NCBI GenBank assembly: GCA_964584935.1
Contig: CAZPBN010000011.1
Span: 1-64,000 of the forward strand
Length of the DNA: 64,000 nucleotides
Source of the DNA: CAZPBN01 sp964584935
GTDB lineage: Bacteria > Acidobacteriota > Aminicenantia > Aminicenantales > Aminicenantaceae
Direction: 5' to 3'
The position numbers were made by a program, and so were the translations under genes. The notes beneath the pieces are model-generated. The model did not search any database. It was not told the origin of the DNA and saw only the letters and a list, made by a program, of their open reading frames with translations. The first letter of the stretch is position 1. Each line of letters begins with the position of its first letter. Shown here in pieces: positions 51,738 to 60,272 of this stretch.

Positions 51738-53579
51738 TCATCCAAAGAGATCTGTTTGGATCTTATCCCAAATGGATTTGATTTTTTGAGATATGGAACC
51801 ATCTGTGTATTCAACAACCGTTAGCCCCTTTAGCTGGGCTTCAGTGATTTGGTTGTCATAGGGGATCATCCCCAGAAAATCGGAATCATTTTTTTTTGCT
51901 ATGGTTTCAATCTCCTCGGCTTTTTCTCTATTTAAGTCAGATTTATTGATGATGACTCCGGAAGGAATTTTGAAAAATCGAATCACATCCAGCACTCTTT
52001 TCAAATCGTGGACACCTGAAACAGTGGGTTCAGTGATGACCATCGCGTAGTGGGCAGCAGTTATCGATGCAATAACCGGACATCCAGTACCAGGTGATCC
52101 GTCAATGATCGATTTCGACAGGGATTTGTTTAGTGCTAATTCATCTTTTTTATTCCGAACAAGAGTCACTAGTCTTCCTGAATTTTCTTCTGCGATGCCT
52201 AGTTTTGCATGACTCATAGGGCCCAATCGTGTTTCAGAAACAAACCATTCTCCGTTGACGGCTTTTTCGCAGTTGATGGCATCATCTGGACACACCAGAC
52301 AACACAAACCGCACCCTTCACATGTCATTTCATCGATTTCGAATACAGTTCGGTTATTGTGTGTTTTTTGCTGGATTGCTTCAAACCGGCAGGCCCGGTA
52401 ACAATCGCCACATCCTGTGCATCGCTCAGGATTGATTTCAGCCCTTTCTCCTCCGCTGAAGAGTCCTCTCTCTTTGATTTCAGGATTTAATAGCAGGTGC
52501 ATATCTGCAGCATCGACGTCACAGTCAGCGATAGCCATGTTTTTGTTCAAGGCACAAAAGCTGGCAACCAATGAGGTCTTTCCGGTTCCTCCCTTACCAC
52601 TGATCACAACCAGTTCTTTAGGTTTCGGAGCATCGGGATTTACTTGGGGCATACTGGATGACACAGACTCGATGGTTTTTTGATTTATATCAGGGGATGT
52701 CGATCGTTTAAAAACTGGCTTTTTTTGTTTGGCGCGATGAATCATCTTTTGAGCAATGGTTTGAAACAAATCATGATAGGCGGAAGATTTATCCACCACC
52801 AAATCACCGACAGAATAAAATTCGGCAATACGCCGATCATCGGGAATTTCTCCAATGATTTCAAGATTTTCATCTTTGCAGTAATTTTTTAAATCATTGT
52901 TTTGATAATCGGCACGGTTGACAAGAACCACCGGTTCCTGATTAAGTTCTCGGCACATATCGACAGCTAATCTCAAATCATTGATCCCAAACGGGGTTGG
53001 GTCGGTAACCAGAACGCAAAGATCTGTGCATTTTATTGTTTCCACTACCGGGCATGCTGTTCCTGGAGGAGAATCCAATATATTGATACCTTCTCCAATA
53101 TAATGTTTTATTTTTTTGATAAGTCTGGGTGACATTCCACCTTCGGCTGTTTCTAAAAGAGCATAGTGATAATCAATATCGCCACTATGGCCATGTTTGA
53201 TTTTTCCGATTTTCCTGTCTTTTTCAATAATGGCGTCTGTTGGACAGAAGTGGGTGCATGCGCCGCACACATGACACAAACTTTGAAAGAATAAAACTTT
53301 TTCCTTAACCATGGCGATGGCATTATAATGGCAGACCTCTTCGCATTTGCCGCAGTAAATACATTTGTCATCATCCACACCAACCGGGGAAAGCAAAAAG
53401 ATATCCTCTTCTTTTTCAATTTTTGGTTTTAGGAATAGATGTCCGTTAGGTTCCTCCACATCGCAGTCAAGATAACGGACGGATTGACCGGATTGTTCAA
53501 TAATCCGGGCAATGTTTGTGGATGCAAGGGTTTTTCCCGTACCTCCTTTTCCACTTGAAACAGCAATCTTTAAATTCAT
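51738..53579 (-). CDS. Double MinD-like ATPase with inserted ferredoxin domains
   Basis: This 613-residue protein contains two complete copies of a MinD/Mrp-type P-loop ATPase with an inserted 2[4Fe-4S] ferredoxin (COG1149-like). In copy 1 the deviant Walker A is SGKGGTGKT (9-17) and ferredoxin cysteines are C73/76/79/83 and C102/105/108/112. In copy 2 the Walker A is near 328-335 and the clusters are C387/390/393/397 and C420/423/426/430. DSPPGTACP and DGSPGTGCP mark the switch regions. Residues 285-320 form the linker. Such proteins are usually two adjacent genes; here they are fused. Fe-S cluster carrier or assembly function is inferred. It is the last gene of a Fur-controlled operon. Confidence 0.9.
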   Translation of the reverse strand: MNLKIAVSSGKGGTGKTLASTNIARIIEQSGQSVRYLDCDVEEPNGHLFLKPKIEKEEDIFLLSPVGVDDDKCIYCGKCEEVCHYNAIAMVKEKVLFFQSLCHVCGACTHFCPTDAIIEKDRKIGKIKHGHSGDIDYHYALLETAEGGMSPRLIKKIKHYIGEGINILDSPPGTACPVVETIKCTDLCVLVTDPTPFGINDLRLAVDMCRELNQEPVVLVNRADYQNNDLKNYCKDENLEIIGEIPDDRRIAEFYSVGDLVVDKSSAYHDLFQTIAQKMIHRAKQKKPVFKRSTSPDINQKTIESVSSSMPQVNPDAPKPKELVVISGKGGTGKTSLVASFCALNKNMAIADCDVDAADMHLLLNPEIKERGLFSGGERAEINPERCTGCGDCYRACRFEAIQQKTHNNRTVFEIDEMTCEGCGLCCLVCPDDAINCEKAVNGEWFVSETRLGPMSHAKLGIAEENSGRLVTLVRNKKDELALNKSLSKSIIDGSPGTGCPVIASITAAHYAMVITEPTVSGVHDLKRVLDVIRFFKIPSGVIINKSDLNREKAEEIETIAKKNDSDFLGMIPYDNQITEAQLKGLTVVEYTDGSISQKIKSIWDKIQTDLFG

Positions 53580-53648
53580 GTTTTTATACTCCTTTTATAG
53601 GAAAACATCTTAAGGGAGCACAATTTTTTCTGTATGGGAGCTTGAAGT

Positions 53649-54305
53649 TCAAGAGTCCATGCTTTCATGATATGTCCTTAGATTGCTGTTTTTAACAAAT
53701 ATAAGGGGGAACACAATGTCACTCAAGCAGCACGGCGTCCATACAGCAATAAACAAGAATACAAAAAGAGCAATATAGGACAGCCAGTGCAAAGAAGGAC
53801 CGGATGCCATGATGATGTGAAACAACGATGTCCATGTGCTGAGAAGAACATGCCCGGCATGAGGAACTTTCGTGGCTGGTTTGAAATAAGCAAAAAGGAC
53901 TCCTATGATTGCTAATGGATTCACCAGCCACCATTTTTCAATAAATCCAAGATGGATTCCCCGGTTGGGCATATTTAATAAGGTTTCCCCCAAATAAGGT
54001 ATTATGGAATCGCTCAGAGTAGCAATCCCAATGGAACCTATGTATCCGATTAAAAGTAAAATCCAGAGATTGCATTTACCTCTAATGCATTTCTTGCCAA
54101 AATGATCACATGTGTGAAGTTTATAGATTGAGGCTGTCACCAGAGCACTCAGGACAACGTGGATAGGATGAAGGACATAAAAAATGTTGTATGATATTTC
54201 TTTGGGTATTCTTAAAGAAACAATGAGGATGAGAATACCGGTTAGTGCACCAAAACCGGTAAACGGGGCGTGATTTTTCAGTTCTTTTGAAATGTGTTTA
54301 TACAT
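53649..54305 (-). CDS. Polytopic membrane protein of unknown function
   Basis: This 218-residue protein has six or seven hydrophobic helices. Potential metal ligands lie in the loops and helices: HPIHVV, HTCDHFGKKC, HLGFIEKWW, HAGHVLLSTW and TPCCLSD. I do not know its family with certainty. It lies third in the iron-regulated operon, 69 bases before the double ATPase gene and 42 bases after the small frameshifted protein, so its function is probably tied to them, for instance transfer of metal or electrons across the membrane (inference). Confidence 0.72.
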   Translation of the reverse strand: MYKHISKELKNHAPFTGFGALTGILILIVSLRIPKEISYNIFYVLHPIHVVLSALVTASIYKLHTCDHFGKKCIRGKCNLWILLLIGYIGSIGIATLSDSIIPYLGETLLNMPNRGIHLGFIEKWWLVNPLAIIGVLFAYFKPATKVPHAGHVLLSTWTSLFHIIMASGPSLHWLSYIALFVFLFIAVWTPCCLSDIVFPLIFVKNSNLRTYHESMDS

Positions 54306-54347
54306 ATTGTACCTCTATGGCTTGCTGGAGAAATATTTCTTTCACTT

Positions 54348-54589
54348 TCATTTTTTAGATACGCTTCCTGAATATTCGAATGTGTTTTGTTTCATTTTTA
54401 TCCATGGTCTCTCGTCAATACCTATGATTTGTCCGCACAGGCACTCCACATTTTGATTGTTTTGAATAGAGTAAGCTTTAGAAATCCTATCTTTATAACA
54501 CCGGAGAATTCGACCTTTGCCAATTTTTTTGTTCCCAGATAGGGACTTTTTTGATTTACTTTATTTTTAGGAATCAAAACAATTTTCAT
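54348..54589 (-). CDS. Small CxC protein needing a -1 frameshift
   Basis: Translation starts at an ATG with a very good ribosome site (AGAGGTG, 7 bases before). Read to residue 23 (MKIVLIPKNKV...GTKK) it then meets A AAA AAA, in the exact phase of a -1 slippery heptamer (54530-54524). In frame 0 it stops after 55 codons at 54422. A -1 shift gives an 80-residue product with IGKGRILRCYKDRISKAYSI, NVECLCGQIIGIDERPWIKM and ends SGSVSKK. The second frame has the more protein-like sequence. Either the shift is programmed, or a base is missing from the run in nature or in this sequence. It sits between a DUF401 gene and a membrane protein gene. Confidence 0.6.
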
Positions 54590-54608
54590 ATCTTTACACC
54601 TCTATTCT

Positions 54609-55802
54609 TCACAGTAAAAGTATGCCGACAATCAATCCCACTCCCAGACAAATCATGGCTGGTGCGGCTAAAATTTTATAGAAATTTTTCAAATCGGTTT
54701 TGAAATATTCTAAGGAGACAGAGATACAGGGATGAACCGGTGAGATGATGTAGCCTTGATAGATGGCAAAAAACATAATGGCAAATGTCATAGGGGTCAT
54801 TGATTTGGCACCAAATTGCACTATATAAATCGGCAATAGAATAGCGACCGGAACCTGGACTCTCCCAGTGGCAAATCCCAGAAGGAATCCAATTCCCACC
54901 AAGAGCATCACTTTAGAGAACGAGGCTTCAGCGATCACTTGGGAGGTGGCAGATGATTGAAAGATGTGCAGGAAAACAAACATTCCGATGATGATAAGAG
55001 CAAAATTCCAAGGTTTCATTTTGAAAATAACAGATTTCAATTGAGTGAGATTCATCTGGCTGTAATAAAAAGCTAATAGGAGGCTAGTCGAAACGCCTAT
55101 GATAAGCGGAATCTCAGGAATCAGATTTTTAAAAGAAGTCATCAATGTGAAATGGAGAAAGGGAGCAATCAGAATGATCGAAACGGGAATTATTATTTTT
55201 TTGTAATTTCTTTTTGATACAGTCTCATTATATCCTTTGACATTCTTCAATAAAAAAAAATATCCCAAAGCGGTCATAATAATAAATCCTATAAGTAAAT
55301 ATAAAATGACAGTATAAAGATTGACTTCTGCCATGGCTGTTGTTACCAGCAACACGCCAAGTGGATAAATTAATAAAAACACATGGCGGAACCAGACATT
55401 GATAGCTGTTTTAATTGAATTCGAGATGATTTTTCCGCTTTTATCAACAGGTGGGGCTGACAGCAAGGCGCCACCGGGCATGGGCAGCATTCCAATAAAA
55501 GCAGAGGTGAATGCCATGAAATAGCTGCGTTTCATCCGGATATTGTGGACTAAATCATCAATCATGCCGCTTTGCTCCATGATGCCTCCAATGATGGGAA
55601 TGAGTCCCACCGCTAGAGACAGCAATAAGATCGACTGATCTGTGATGGTATAAATTGTTTGTTCCCACATGTCACGGAAAGAGAGACTGAATAAGCCAAG
55701 AACGTAAGAAGAAATCAGTAATCCGAGCCAGAGATTTTTGCGCGCAATCAAAAGGAGCAAACCAAGCGAAAAGAAAAATCCAAACCATATCAGTGTGTTC
55801 AT
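54609..55802 (-). CDS. DUF401-family membrane transporter
   Basis: This 397-residue inner-membrane protein has about ten helices and matches the DUF401 family of the ion-transporter superfamily (related to citrate/Na+ or metal transporters). Conserved segments include GMLPMPGGALLSAPPVD and, near the end, FFAIYQGYIISPVHPCISVSLEYF. It is the first gene of the Fur-box operon, which suggests iron or related metal transport. The substrate has not been established for this family. The coding sequence ends 19 bases before the small frameshifted gene. Confidence 0.85.
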   Translation of the reverse strand: MNTLIWFGFFFSLGLLLLIARKNLWLGLLISSYVLGLFSLSFRDMWEQTIYTITDQSILLLSLAVGLIPIIGGIMEQSGMIDDLVHNIRMKRSYFMAFTSAFIGMLPMPGGALLSAPPVDKSGKIISNSIKTAINVWFRHVFLLIYPLGVLLVTTAMAEVNLYTVILYLLIGFIIMTALGYFFLLKNVKGYNETVSKRNYKKIIIPVSIILIAPFLHFTLMTSFKNLIPEIPLIIGVSTSLLLAFYYSQMNLTQLKSVIFKMKPWNFALIIIGMFVFLHIFQSSATSQVIAEASFSKVMLLVGIGFLLGFATGRVQVPVAILLPIYIVQFGAKSMTPMTFAIMFFAIYQGYIISPVHPCISVSLEYFKTDLKNFYKILAAPAMICLGVGLIVGILLL

Positions 55803-56208
55803 TGAAGTGAATGTTCTTCTAAAAGATTCTTCATGTCAAGATAAACCTGGTAATGTTCCAGATAACCTTCTCCACTATAGATTGATTCCGTCGTTGTTTC
55901 ATATCTTTTATAATGATAATGATTATCATTTTCAATGTATAATAGTCATGAAATGATGTCAAGCCATTTCTGTGAAATTTTCACAGGATTGAGAAGGTTT
56001 TCTTGTTCTCCCGTTTTCTTTCTTATAATTAATATGCCCTAGGAAGTAAAACGATAGATATTGAGATAAAAAAATCCGGTTGTTTTGAAAGTTAAAATAG
56101 GGAATTTTTATTTTGTTCTTTTTGATATCAAATTATTGTATTTTGAGGGAATTATATATTAGGATAAGAAATTGTAAATAAGATAATAATTTTTGGAGGA
56201 GATATATA
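55803..56208. other. Divergent control region with Fur box
   Basis: These 406 bases hold the Fur-box promoter of the DUF401 operon, then AT-rich sequence and the GGAGGAG ribosome site of the UPF0316 gene. No gene is supported in it. Confidence 0.5.
55907..55935 (-). promoter_or_regulatory. Promoter with a perfect Fur box in the spacer
   Basis: On the minus strand TTGAAA (55935-55930) and TATAAA (55912-55907) have a 17-base spacer. Within it 55914-55928 is the palindrome TGATAATGATTATCA, an exact 7-1-7 Fur recognition motif. Fe-loaded Fur would exclude RNA polymerase, so the operon should be expressed during iron limitation. Confidence 0.88.
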
Positions 56209-56805
56209 ATGGAAACAGTATTCAACTCTTCCTTTTACAGTTGGGTGATCATTCCCGTTCTGATATTTTTTGCCCGTGTTCTGGATGTTTCACTCGGAAC
56301 CATTAGGATTGTATTCATTTCCAAAGGCATAAAATTTCTTTCAGCTCTAGTGGGATTTTTTGAGATCTTTGTCTGGCTTATGGCTCTAAGACAAATTATG
56401 AAGAATCTTGACAATCTCGTTTGTTTTCTTGCTTATGCGGTTGGATTTGCATTGGGAAATTTTGTTGGAATTCTTATTGAGGATAAATTAGCGATTGGTC
56501 AGATGATTATCAAGATCTTTTCCAAGAAAAGCACAAAGGCTTTGGTTGAAGCTCTTAAAGGAAAAGGCTTTGGGATGACCGTAATCGAAGGTCAGGGAAG
56601 TCAAGGAAAAGTAAGAATTATCTATTTGACAATTCGGCGGAAAGACAGAAAAAAAATCATTCAAACCATTAATCAATTCAGTCCCAGGGCTTTTTATACC
56701 ATAGAAGAGGCAAGATCTGTCAATGAAGGCATCTTTCCTTATAAAGAGAGAAAAAAATACAGATGGAAAAAAATGTTACCAAGACTTATTAGAAAAGGAA
56801 AATAA
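56209..56805 (+). CDS. UPF0316 (DUF2179) membrane protein
   Basis: This 198-residue protein has three N-terminal helices (RVLDVSLGTIRIVFISKGIKFLSALVGFFEIFVWL...) and a small C-terminal DUF2179 domain (GKGFGMTVIEGQGSQGKVRIIYLTIRRKDRKKI). This matches the UPF0316/YebE-type family. Function is unknown. The C-terminus is strongly basic (KERKKYRWKKMLPRLIRKGK). GGAGGAG precedes the ATG. It reads toward the ATP synthase locus but is separated by a pseudogene and over 400 bases. Confidence 0.88.
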   Translation: METVFNSSFYSWVIIPVLIFFARVLDVSLGTIRIVFISKGIKFLSALVGFFEIFVWLMALRQIMKNLDNLVCFLAYAVGFALGNFVGILIEDKLAIGQMIIKIFSKKSTKALVEALKGKGFGMTVIEGQGSQGKVRIIYLTIRRKDRKKIIQTINQFSPRAFYTIEEARSVNEGIFPYKERKKYRWKKMLPRLIRKGK

Positions 56806-57019
56806 ATGACAGGGAGAAATGGTATCAATGTTAATTAGAATATAAACCGGTTTTGTCAAATGGAGTTTTGTGTTTGATCGATTCAAATCAGAATGCATTT
56901 TCCTTGAATACAATGTCTTTTTGTATCCATTTCAATCATAGAAGAGAAAGGATATCAGTTCGAATGGACAGCATGGAAAAAGGATAATCTTTTTTATATT
57001 CATCTTAAGGCGGAATATT

Positions 57020-57162
57020 ATGGTATTGGTGACAGGGGCATCCGGACATATCAGAGCTAATCTTGTGAGAGCGCTTATTCAAGAAGAAAGGATTGTGCGT
57101 GTTTTTGTCCATAAAAATACCAGGGGAGTGGTGGAACTCGATGTTGATATCTTTAAGGGAGA
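57020..57162 (+). pseudogene. N-terminal fragment of an NAD-dependent epimerase
   Basis: The frame encodes MVLVTGASGHIRANLVRAL and then RVFVHKNTRGVVELDVDIFKGD, the first two strands of an extended short-chain dehydrogenase. After about 48 codons the similarity ends. The third glycine of the G-x-x-G-x-x-G loop is arginine here. The rest of a normal ~320-residue protein is absent, replaced by the ATP synthase operon. The open frame runs on to 57316 in unrelated sequence, so a real product is unlikely. Confidence 0.65.
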
Positions 57163-57171
57163 TCAGCTGTC

Positions 57172-57200
57172 TTGCTTTTTTAAAGAAAAAATGATAAATT
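57172..57200 (+). promoter_or_regulatory. Candidate promoter of the ATP synthase operon
   Basis: TTGCTT (57172-57177) and TAAATT (57195-57200) have a 17-base spacer. The predicted start is ~19 bases before the first ATG. Match to consensus is moderate. Confidence 0.4.
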
Positions 57201-57225
57201 TTCTTCTAGTTACATCATCAAAAAA

Positions 57226-57642
57226 ATGCTTTCAATTGATACAAGCACCATTATCATTTTCCTTATTATTTGGATATTGCTCTTGGTCCTATCCAAATTA
57301 TTTTATAATCCATTAAGGGAAATAATGAATCAAAGAAAAAAGATGATCGATAAAGGAAAAAACTCCTATGAACAGTCAATGGAACAATATGAACAAACAG
57401 TGCAGGAAATTGATGAAAAAATTAAGTCAGTGAAGTCTGATGCTGAATTCACAAGGTCTCAATATATTAAGGAAGCGATAAAGGAAAAGGAGAAAATATT
57501 GGAAGAAGTTAATTCCGCATATAGAAAACAGGTTGAGGAAGCAAAGGAAGAATTAAACAAAAATATGGATAAATTGAAAAAAGAATTAGAAGATGAGAGT
57601 GAAACGCTGGCAAAGGCCATTGAAAAAAAATTTCTAAACTGA
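57226..57642 (+). CDS. atpF: ATP synthase F0 subunit b'
   Basis: This 138-residue protein has one N-terminal membrane helix (TIIIFLIIWILLLVLSKLFYNPLREIMNQRK) and a long charged coiled coil, the shape of F-type ATP synthase b/b' stator subunits. The FYNPLREIMNQR motif follows the helix as in b subunits. With the next gene it makes a b/b' heterodimer that links F0 to delta and alpha. Its stop overlaps the next ATG by one base. There is no obvious ribosome site. atpB (a) and atpE (c) are not upstream. Confidence 0.88.
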   Translation: MLSIDTSTIIIFLIIWILLLVLSKLFYNPLREIMNQRKKMIDKGKNSYEQSMEQYEQTVQEIDEKIKSVKSDAEFTRSQYIKEAIKEKEKILEEVNSAYRKQVEEAKEELNKNMDKLKKELEDESETLAKAIEKKFLN

Positions 57643-58250
57643 TGAATCCAAGAAAACAGGCAATTGTTATTATTTTCCTCCTACCTCTTTTTATTTCCAT
57701 GGCTTATTCCGAAGAAGAAAATCATTCTTTTTTAAATATGGATTTTTTCGGAAAATTATTTAATTTTATTGTTCTTTTTGGAGGACTGGCTTTACTCCTC
57801 CGTAAATATATCAGTAATTATATAAAAAAAAGAGTAACAGAAACGTCAGATTCCATTAAGGAATCCAAAAAACTGGAAAAAAAATCAGAAAAAAATAAAG
57901 CCGAAATTAAATCCCGTCTGGATAAATTGAAGACTGAAATAGAGAAAATAAAAACGGAATCAGAAAAAGACGGGAAAAAAGAAAAAGAAAGAATCATCAA
58001 ATTAGCGGAGCGGGAATCAGAAAGGATAAAAGAAATGACAAAAGAAGAAATGGATAGAATTTTACAGACACGCATCCAGGAACTTAAAGAATATACGGCA
58101 GAACTTTCTATCAAACGAGCCCGGGAAAGGATAAAAAAGAATATTTCGGATAAGGATCAATCTATTCTAATTAACAGATCCATAGAAGAATTAGGATCGC
58201 TTTATGAAAAATCAAACTCTAGTAAAAAGATACATTCAAGGACTCATTAA
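57642..58250 (+). CDS. atpF: ATP synthase F0 subunit b
   Basis: This 202-residue protein has a signal-peptide-like N-terminus (MNPRKQAIVIIFLLPLFISMAYS), a second hydrophobic helix (FFGKLFNFIVLFGGLALLL, residues ~35-55), and then a very long lysine- and glutamate-rich coiled coil. That layout is seen in b subunits of several delta-proteobacterial and related lineages, where the leader may be removed. It forms the second stator arm with b'. It overlaps the delta gene by 47 bases. Confidence 0.87.
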   Translation: MNPRKQAIVIIFLLPLFISMAYSEEENHSFLNMDFFGKLFNFIVLFGGLALLLRKYISNYIKKRVTETSDSIKESKKLEKKSEKNKAEIKSRLDKLKTEIEKIKTESEKDGKKEKERIIKLAERESERIKEMTKEEMDRILQTRIQELKEYTAELSIKRARERIKKNISDKDQSILINRSIEELGSLYEKSNSSKKIHSRTH

Positions 58251-58752
58251 CTCTATACAAAACGATAAAGAGTTTTTAGCTATTAATAAAGAACTTTTTG
58301 AATTCAACCATATTCTTGAGAATCAAGAAGAATTAAAAAATATTTTATTAAGCCCTTTTTTTTCTTCTCCTAAAAAAATAAAGATAGTGAAAGAAATTCT
58401 AAAAAAAAAAGCATTTCATGAAAAAACAATCCGGTTTGTTACTTTGCTTCTTGAAAATGAGAGGTTGAAACTATTCTCTTCAATTATGGATCATTTGACT
58501 GAAGAATGGAATGAGAAAAAAAGGATATCCACATTTGAAGTGGCTTCGGTGATTCCTTTGACAAAAATTCAAAAAAGAAAACTTAAAAAGAAATTGGAAA
58601 CAATGGAAAAGGCTTCTGTGATCTTGAAGTATAAGATAGATCCTGAATTGATTGGGGGGCTTAAGATAAGAAGGAAAAATATTATTTATGATGTTTCCAT
58701 AGAAGGAAATTTATCCAGGATTAAGGAAAAAATATTTGAAGGAAAAGATTAA
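58204..58752 (+). CDS. atpH: ATP synthase F1 subunit delta
   Basis: This 182-residue protein has the delta/OSCP pattern: VKRYIQGLINSIQNDKEFLAINKEL at the N-terminus, then KNILLSPFFSSPKKIKIVKEIL, and near the C-terminus KYKIDPELIGGLKIRRKNIIYDVSIEGNLSRI (the IGG motif). It connects the b stator to the top of alpha3beta3. It is embedded in the end of the b gene (47-base overlap), so translation is coupled. Its stop precedes the alpha ATG by one base. Confidence 0.92.
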   Translation: MKNQTLVKRYIQGLINSIQNDKEFLAINKELFEFNHILENQEELKNILLSPFFSSPKKIKIVKEILKKKAFHEKTIRFVTLLLENERLKLFSSIMDHLTEEWNEKKRISTFEVASVIPLTKIQKRKLKKKLETMEKASVILKYKIDPELIGGLKIRRKNIIYDVSIEGNLSRIKEKIFEGKD

Positions 58753-58753
58753 A

Positions 58754-60271
58754 ATGGAAATAAAGGCAGATGAAATAAGTAAAATCATTCAGCGTCAAAT
58801 TGAAGGATATGAAACCAAAGCTGATATTAATGAGGTTGGAACGGTCATTTCGGTGGGAGATGGGATTGCCCAGGTCTACGGATTAGACAGGGTCATGTAT
58901 AATGAGCTTCTCGAATTTCCCAGAGGAGTTTTTGGAATTGCCCTGAATCTGGAAGAAGAAAGTGTGGGAGTTGTTCTTTTGGGCGAGAGCCATTTGGTGA
59001 AAGAGGAAGATATGGTCAAGCGAACTCACAGAATCATGGAAGTTCCAGGAGGTCCGGCTTTGATTGGAAGGGTGGTCAATCCTTTGGGAATGCCGTTGGA
59101 TGACAAAGGGGCGATTAAAACTGATGTGTATATGCCCATAGAGCGTCTTGCTCCTGGTGTTGTGGACCGGATGCCTGTCAAGGAACCTTTGCAAACTGGC
59201 ATAAAGGCTATTGATGCTATGATACCCATAGGAAGGGGACAAAGAGAGTTGATTATAGGCGACAGACAAACGGGCAAAACAGCCATAGCTATTGATACAA
59301 TTATTAACCAAAAGGATAGCGGGATGGTATGTATCTATGTTGCCATTGGTCAGAAAAATTCAACCATTGCCCATATAATAAAGATGCTGAAAGATTATGG
59401 GGCTATGGATTACACCATTGTTGTGGTCTCATCCGCTAGTGATCCGACTTCTCTTCAGTATTTAGCTCCTTACAGTGGTTGTGCTATGGGAGAATATTTC
59501 AGGGACAACAAGAAACACTCGCTTCTGGTGTATGATGACCTTTCAAAACATGCGGCAGCGTACAGGGAGATTTCTCTTCTTTTGAGGCGTCCACCGGGCA
59601 GGGAAGCCTATCCTGGGGATGTGTTTTATCTTCATTCGAGGCTTCTGGAAAGAGCAGCCAAATACAATCAAAAAAAAGGTGGCGGTTCTTTAACAGCACT
59701 CCCTATAATTGAAACGCAGGCAGGAGATGTCTCGGGTTATATCCCCACAAACGTTATTTCTATTACGGATGGACAAATTTATTTGGAGCCTGAATTATTC
59801 AATGCTGGGGTAAGGCCTGCCATTAATGTTGGAATATCTGTCTCAAGAGTTGGAGGCCATGCCCAGATAAAAGCAATGAAGCAGATTGCAGGCAAGCTGC
59901 GTCTTGATTTGGCTCAATACAGGGAACTTGTGACTTTTGCCCAGTTTGGAACGGAGATGGATAAAGCCAGTCAAGCTCAACTGGATAGAGGGATGCGATT
60001 AACTGAAATCCTAAAACAGGACCAGTATTCTCCTTTACCGGTTGAAAAACAGATACTCATTGTCTATGCCGGGAACAGAGGCTTTTTGGATGATTTTAAG
60101 GCCGTTCAGGTAAGAGAATTTGAAGAACAATTGTATGATTTTTTTGAAAAAAAGTATAAGGATATTTTAGTCCAGATTGCAAAAGAAAAAGAAATAAATA
60201 GCAGCCTCGATAAAAAGATTCATTCGGCTTTAGAGGAGTTTACTGAACAATTCAAGAAGGAAAGCGCGTAG
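58754..60271 (+). CDS. atpA: ATP synthase F1 subunit alpha
   Basis: This subunit of about 505 residues has the expected domains: N-terminal beta-barrel (VGTVISVGDGIAQVYGLDRV), nucleotide-binding domain with P-loop GDRQTGKTAIAID, and alpha signature PAINVGISVSRVGGHAQ. Arginine in SVSR acts in the neighbouring catalytic site. Length is typical. ATG 58754 is preferred because the earlier in-frame TTG (58736) falls inside delta. AAGGAAAAG lies upstream. It is the non-catalytic nucleotide-binding part of the F1 hexamer. Confidence 0.97.
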   Translation: MEIKADEISKIIQRQIEGYETKADINEVGTVISVGDGIAQVYGLDRVMYNELLEFPRGVFGIALNLEEESVGVVLLGESHLVKEEDMVKRTHRIMEVPGGPALIGRVVNPLGMPLDDKGAIKTDVYMPIERLAPGVVDRMPVKEPLQTGIKAIDAMIPIGRGQRELIIGDRQTGKTAIAIDTIINQKDSGMVCIYVAIGQKNSTIAHIIKMLKDYGAMDYTIVVVSSASDPTSLQYLAPYSGCAMGEYFRDNKKHSLLVYDDLSKHAAAYREISLLLRRPPGREAYPGDVFYLHSRLLERAAKYNQKKGGGSLTALPIIETQAGDVSGYIPTNVISITDGQIYLEPELFNAGVRPAINVGISVSRVGGHAQIKAMKQIAGKLRLDLAQYRELVTFAQFGTEMDKASQAQLDRGMRLTEILKQDQYSPLPVEKQILIVYAGNRGFLDDFKAVQVREFEEQLYDFFEKKYKDILVQIAKEKEINSSLDKKIHSALEEFTEQFKKESA

Positions 60272-60272
60272 A

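Larger units (their letters stand above)
56806..57225. other. Intergenic region with an epimerase remnant
   Basis: In these 420 bases I see the epimerase-like fragment and the promoter candidate for the ATP synthase operon, and no intact gene. Confidence 0.4.

Noticed and set aside
51726..51746. 9-bp hairpin over the stop codon of the double ATPase gene
   Set aside because: No U-tract on either strand and it overlaps the coding end; not convincing as a terminator.
57163..57316. Extension of the epimerase-like ORF as a real protein
   Set aside because: After about residue 48 the sequence loses similarity and overlaps the b' gene start; it is read-through of a remnant.
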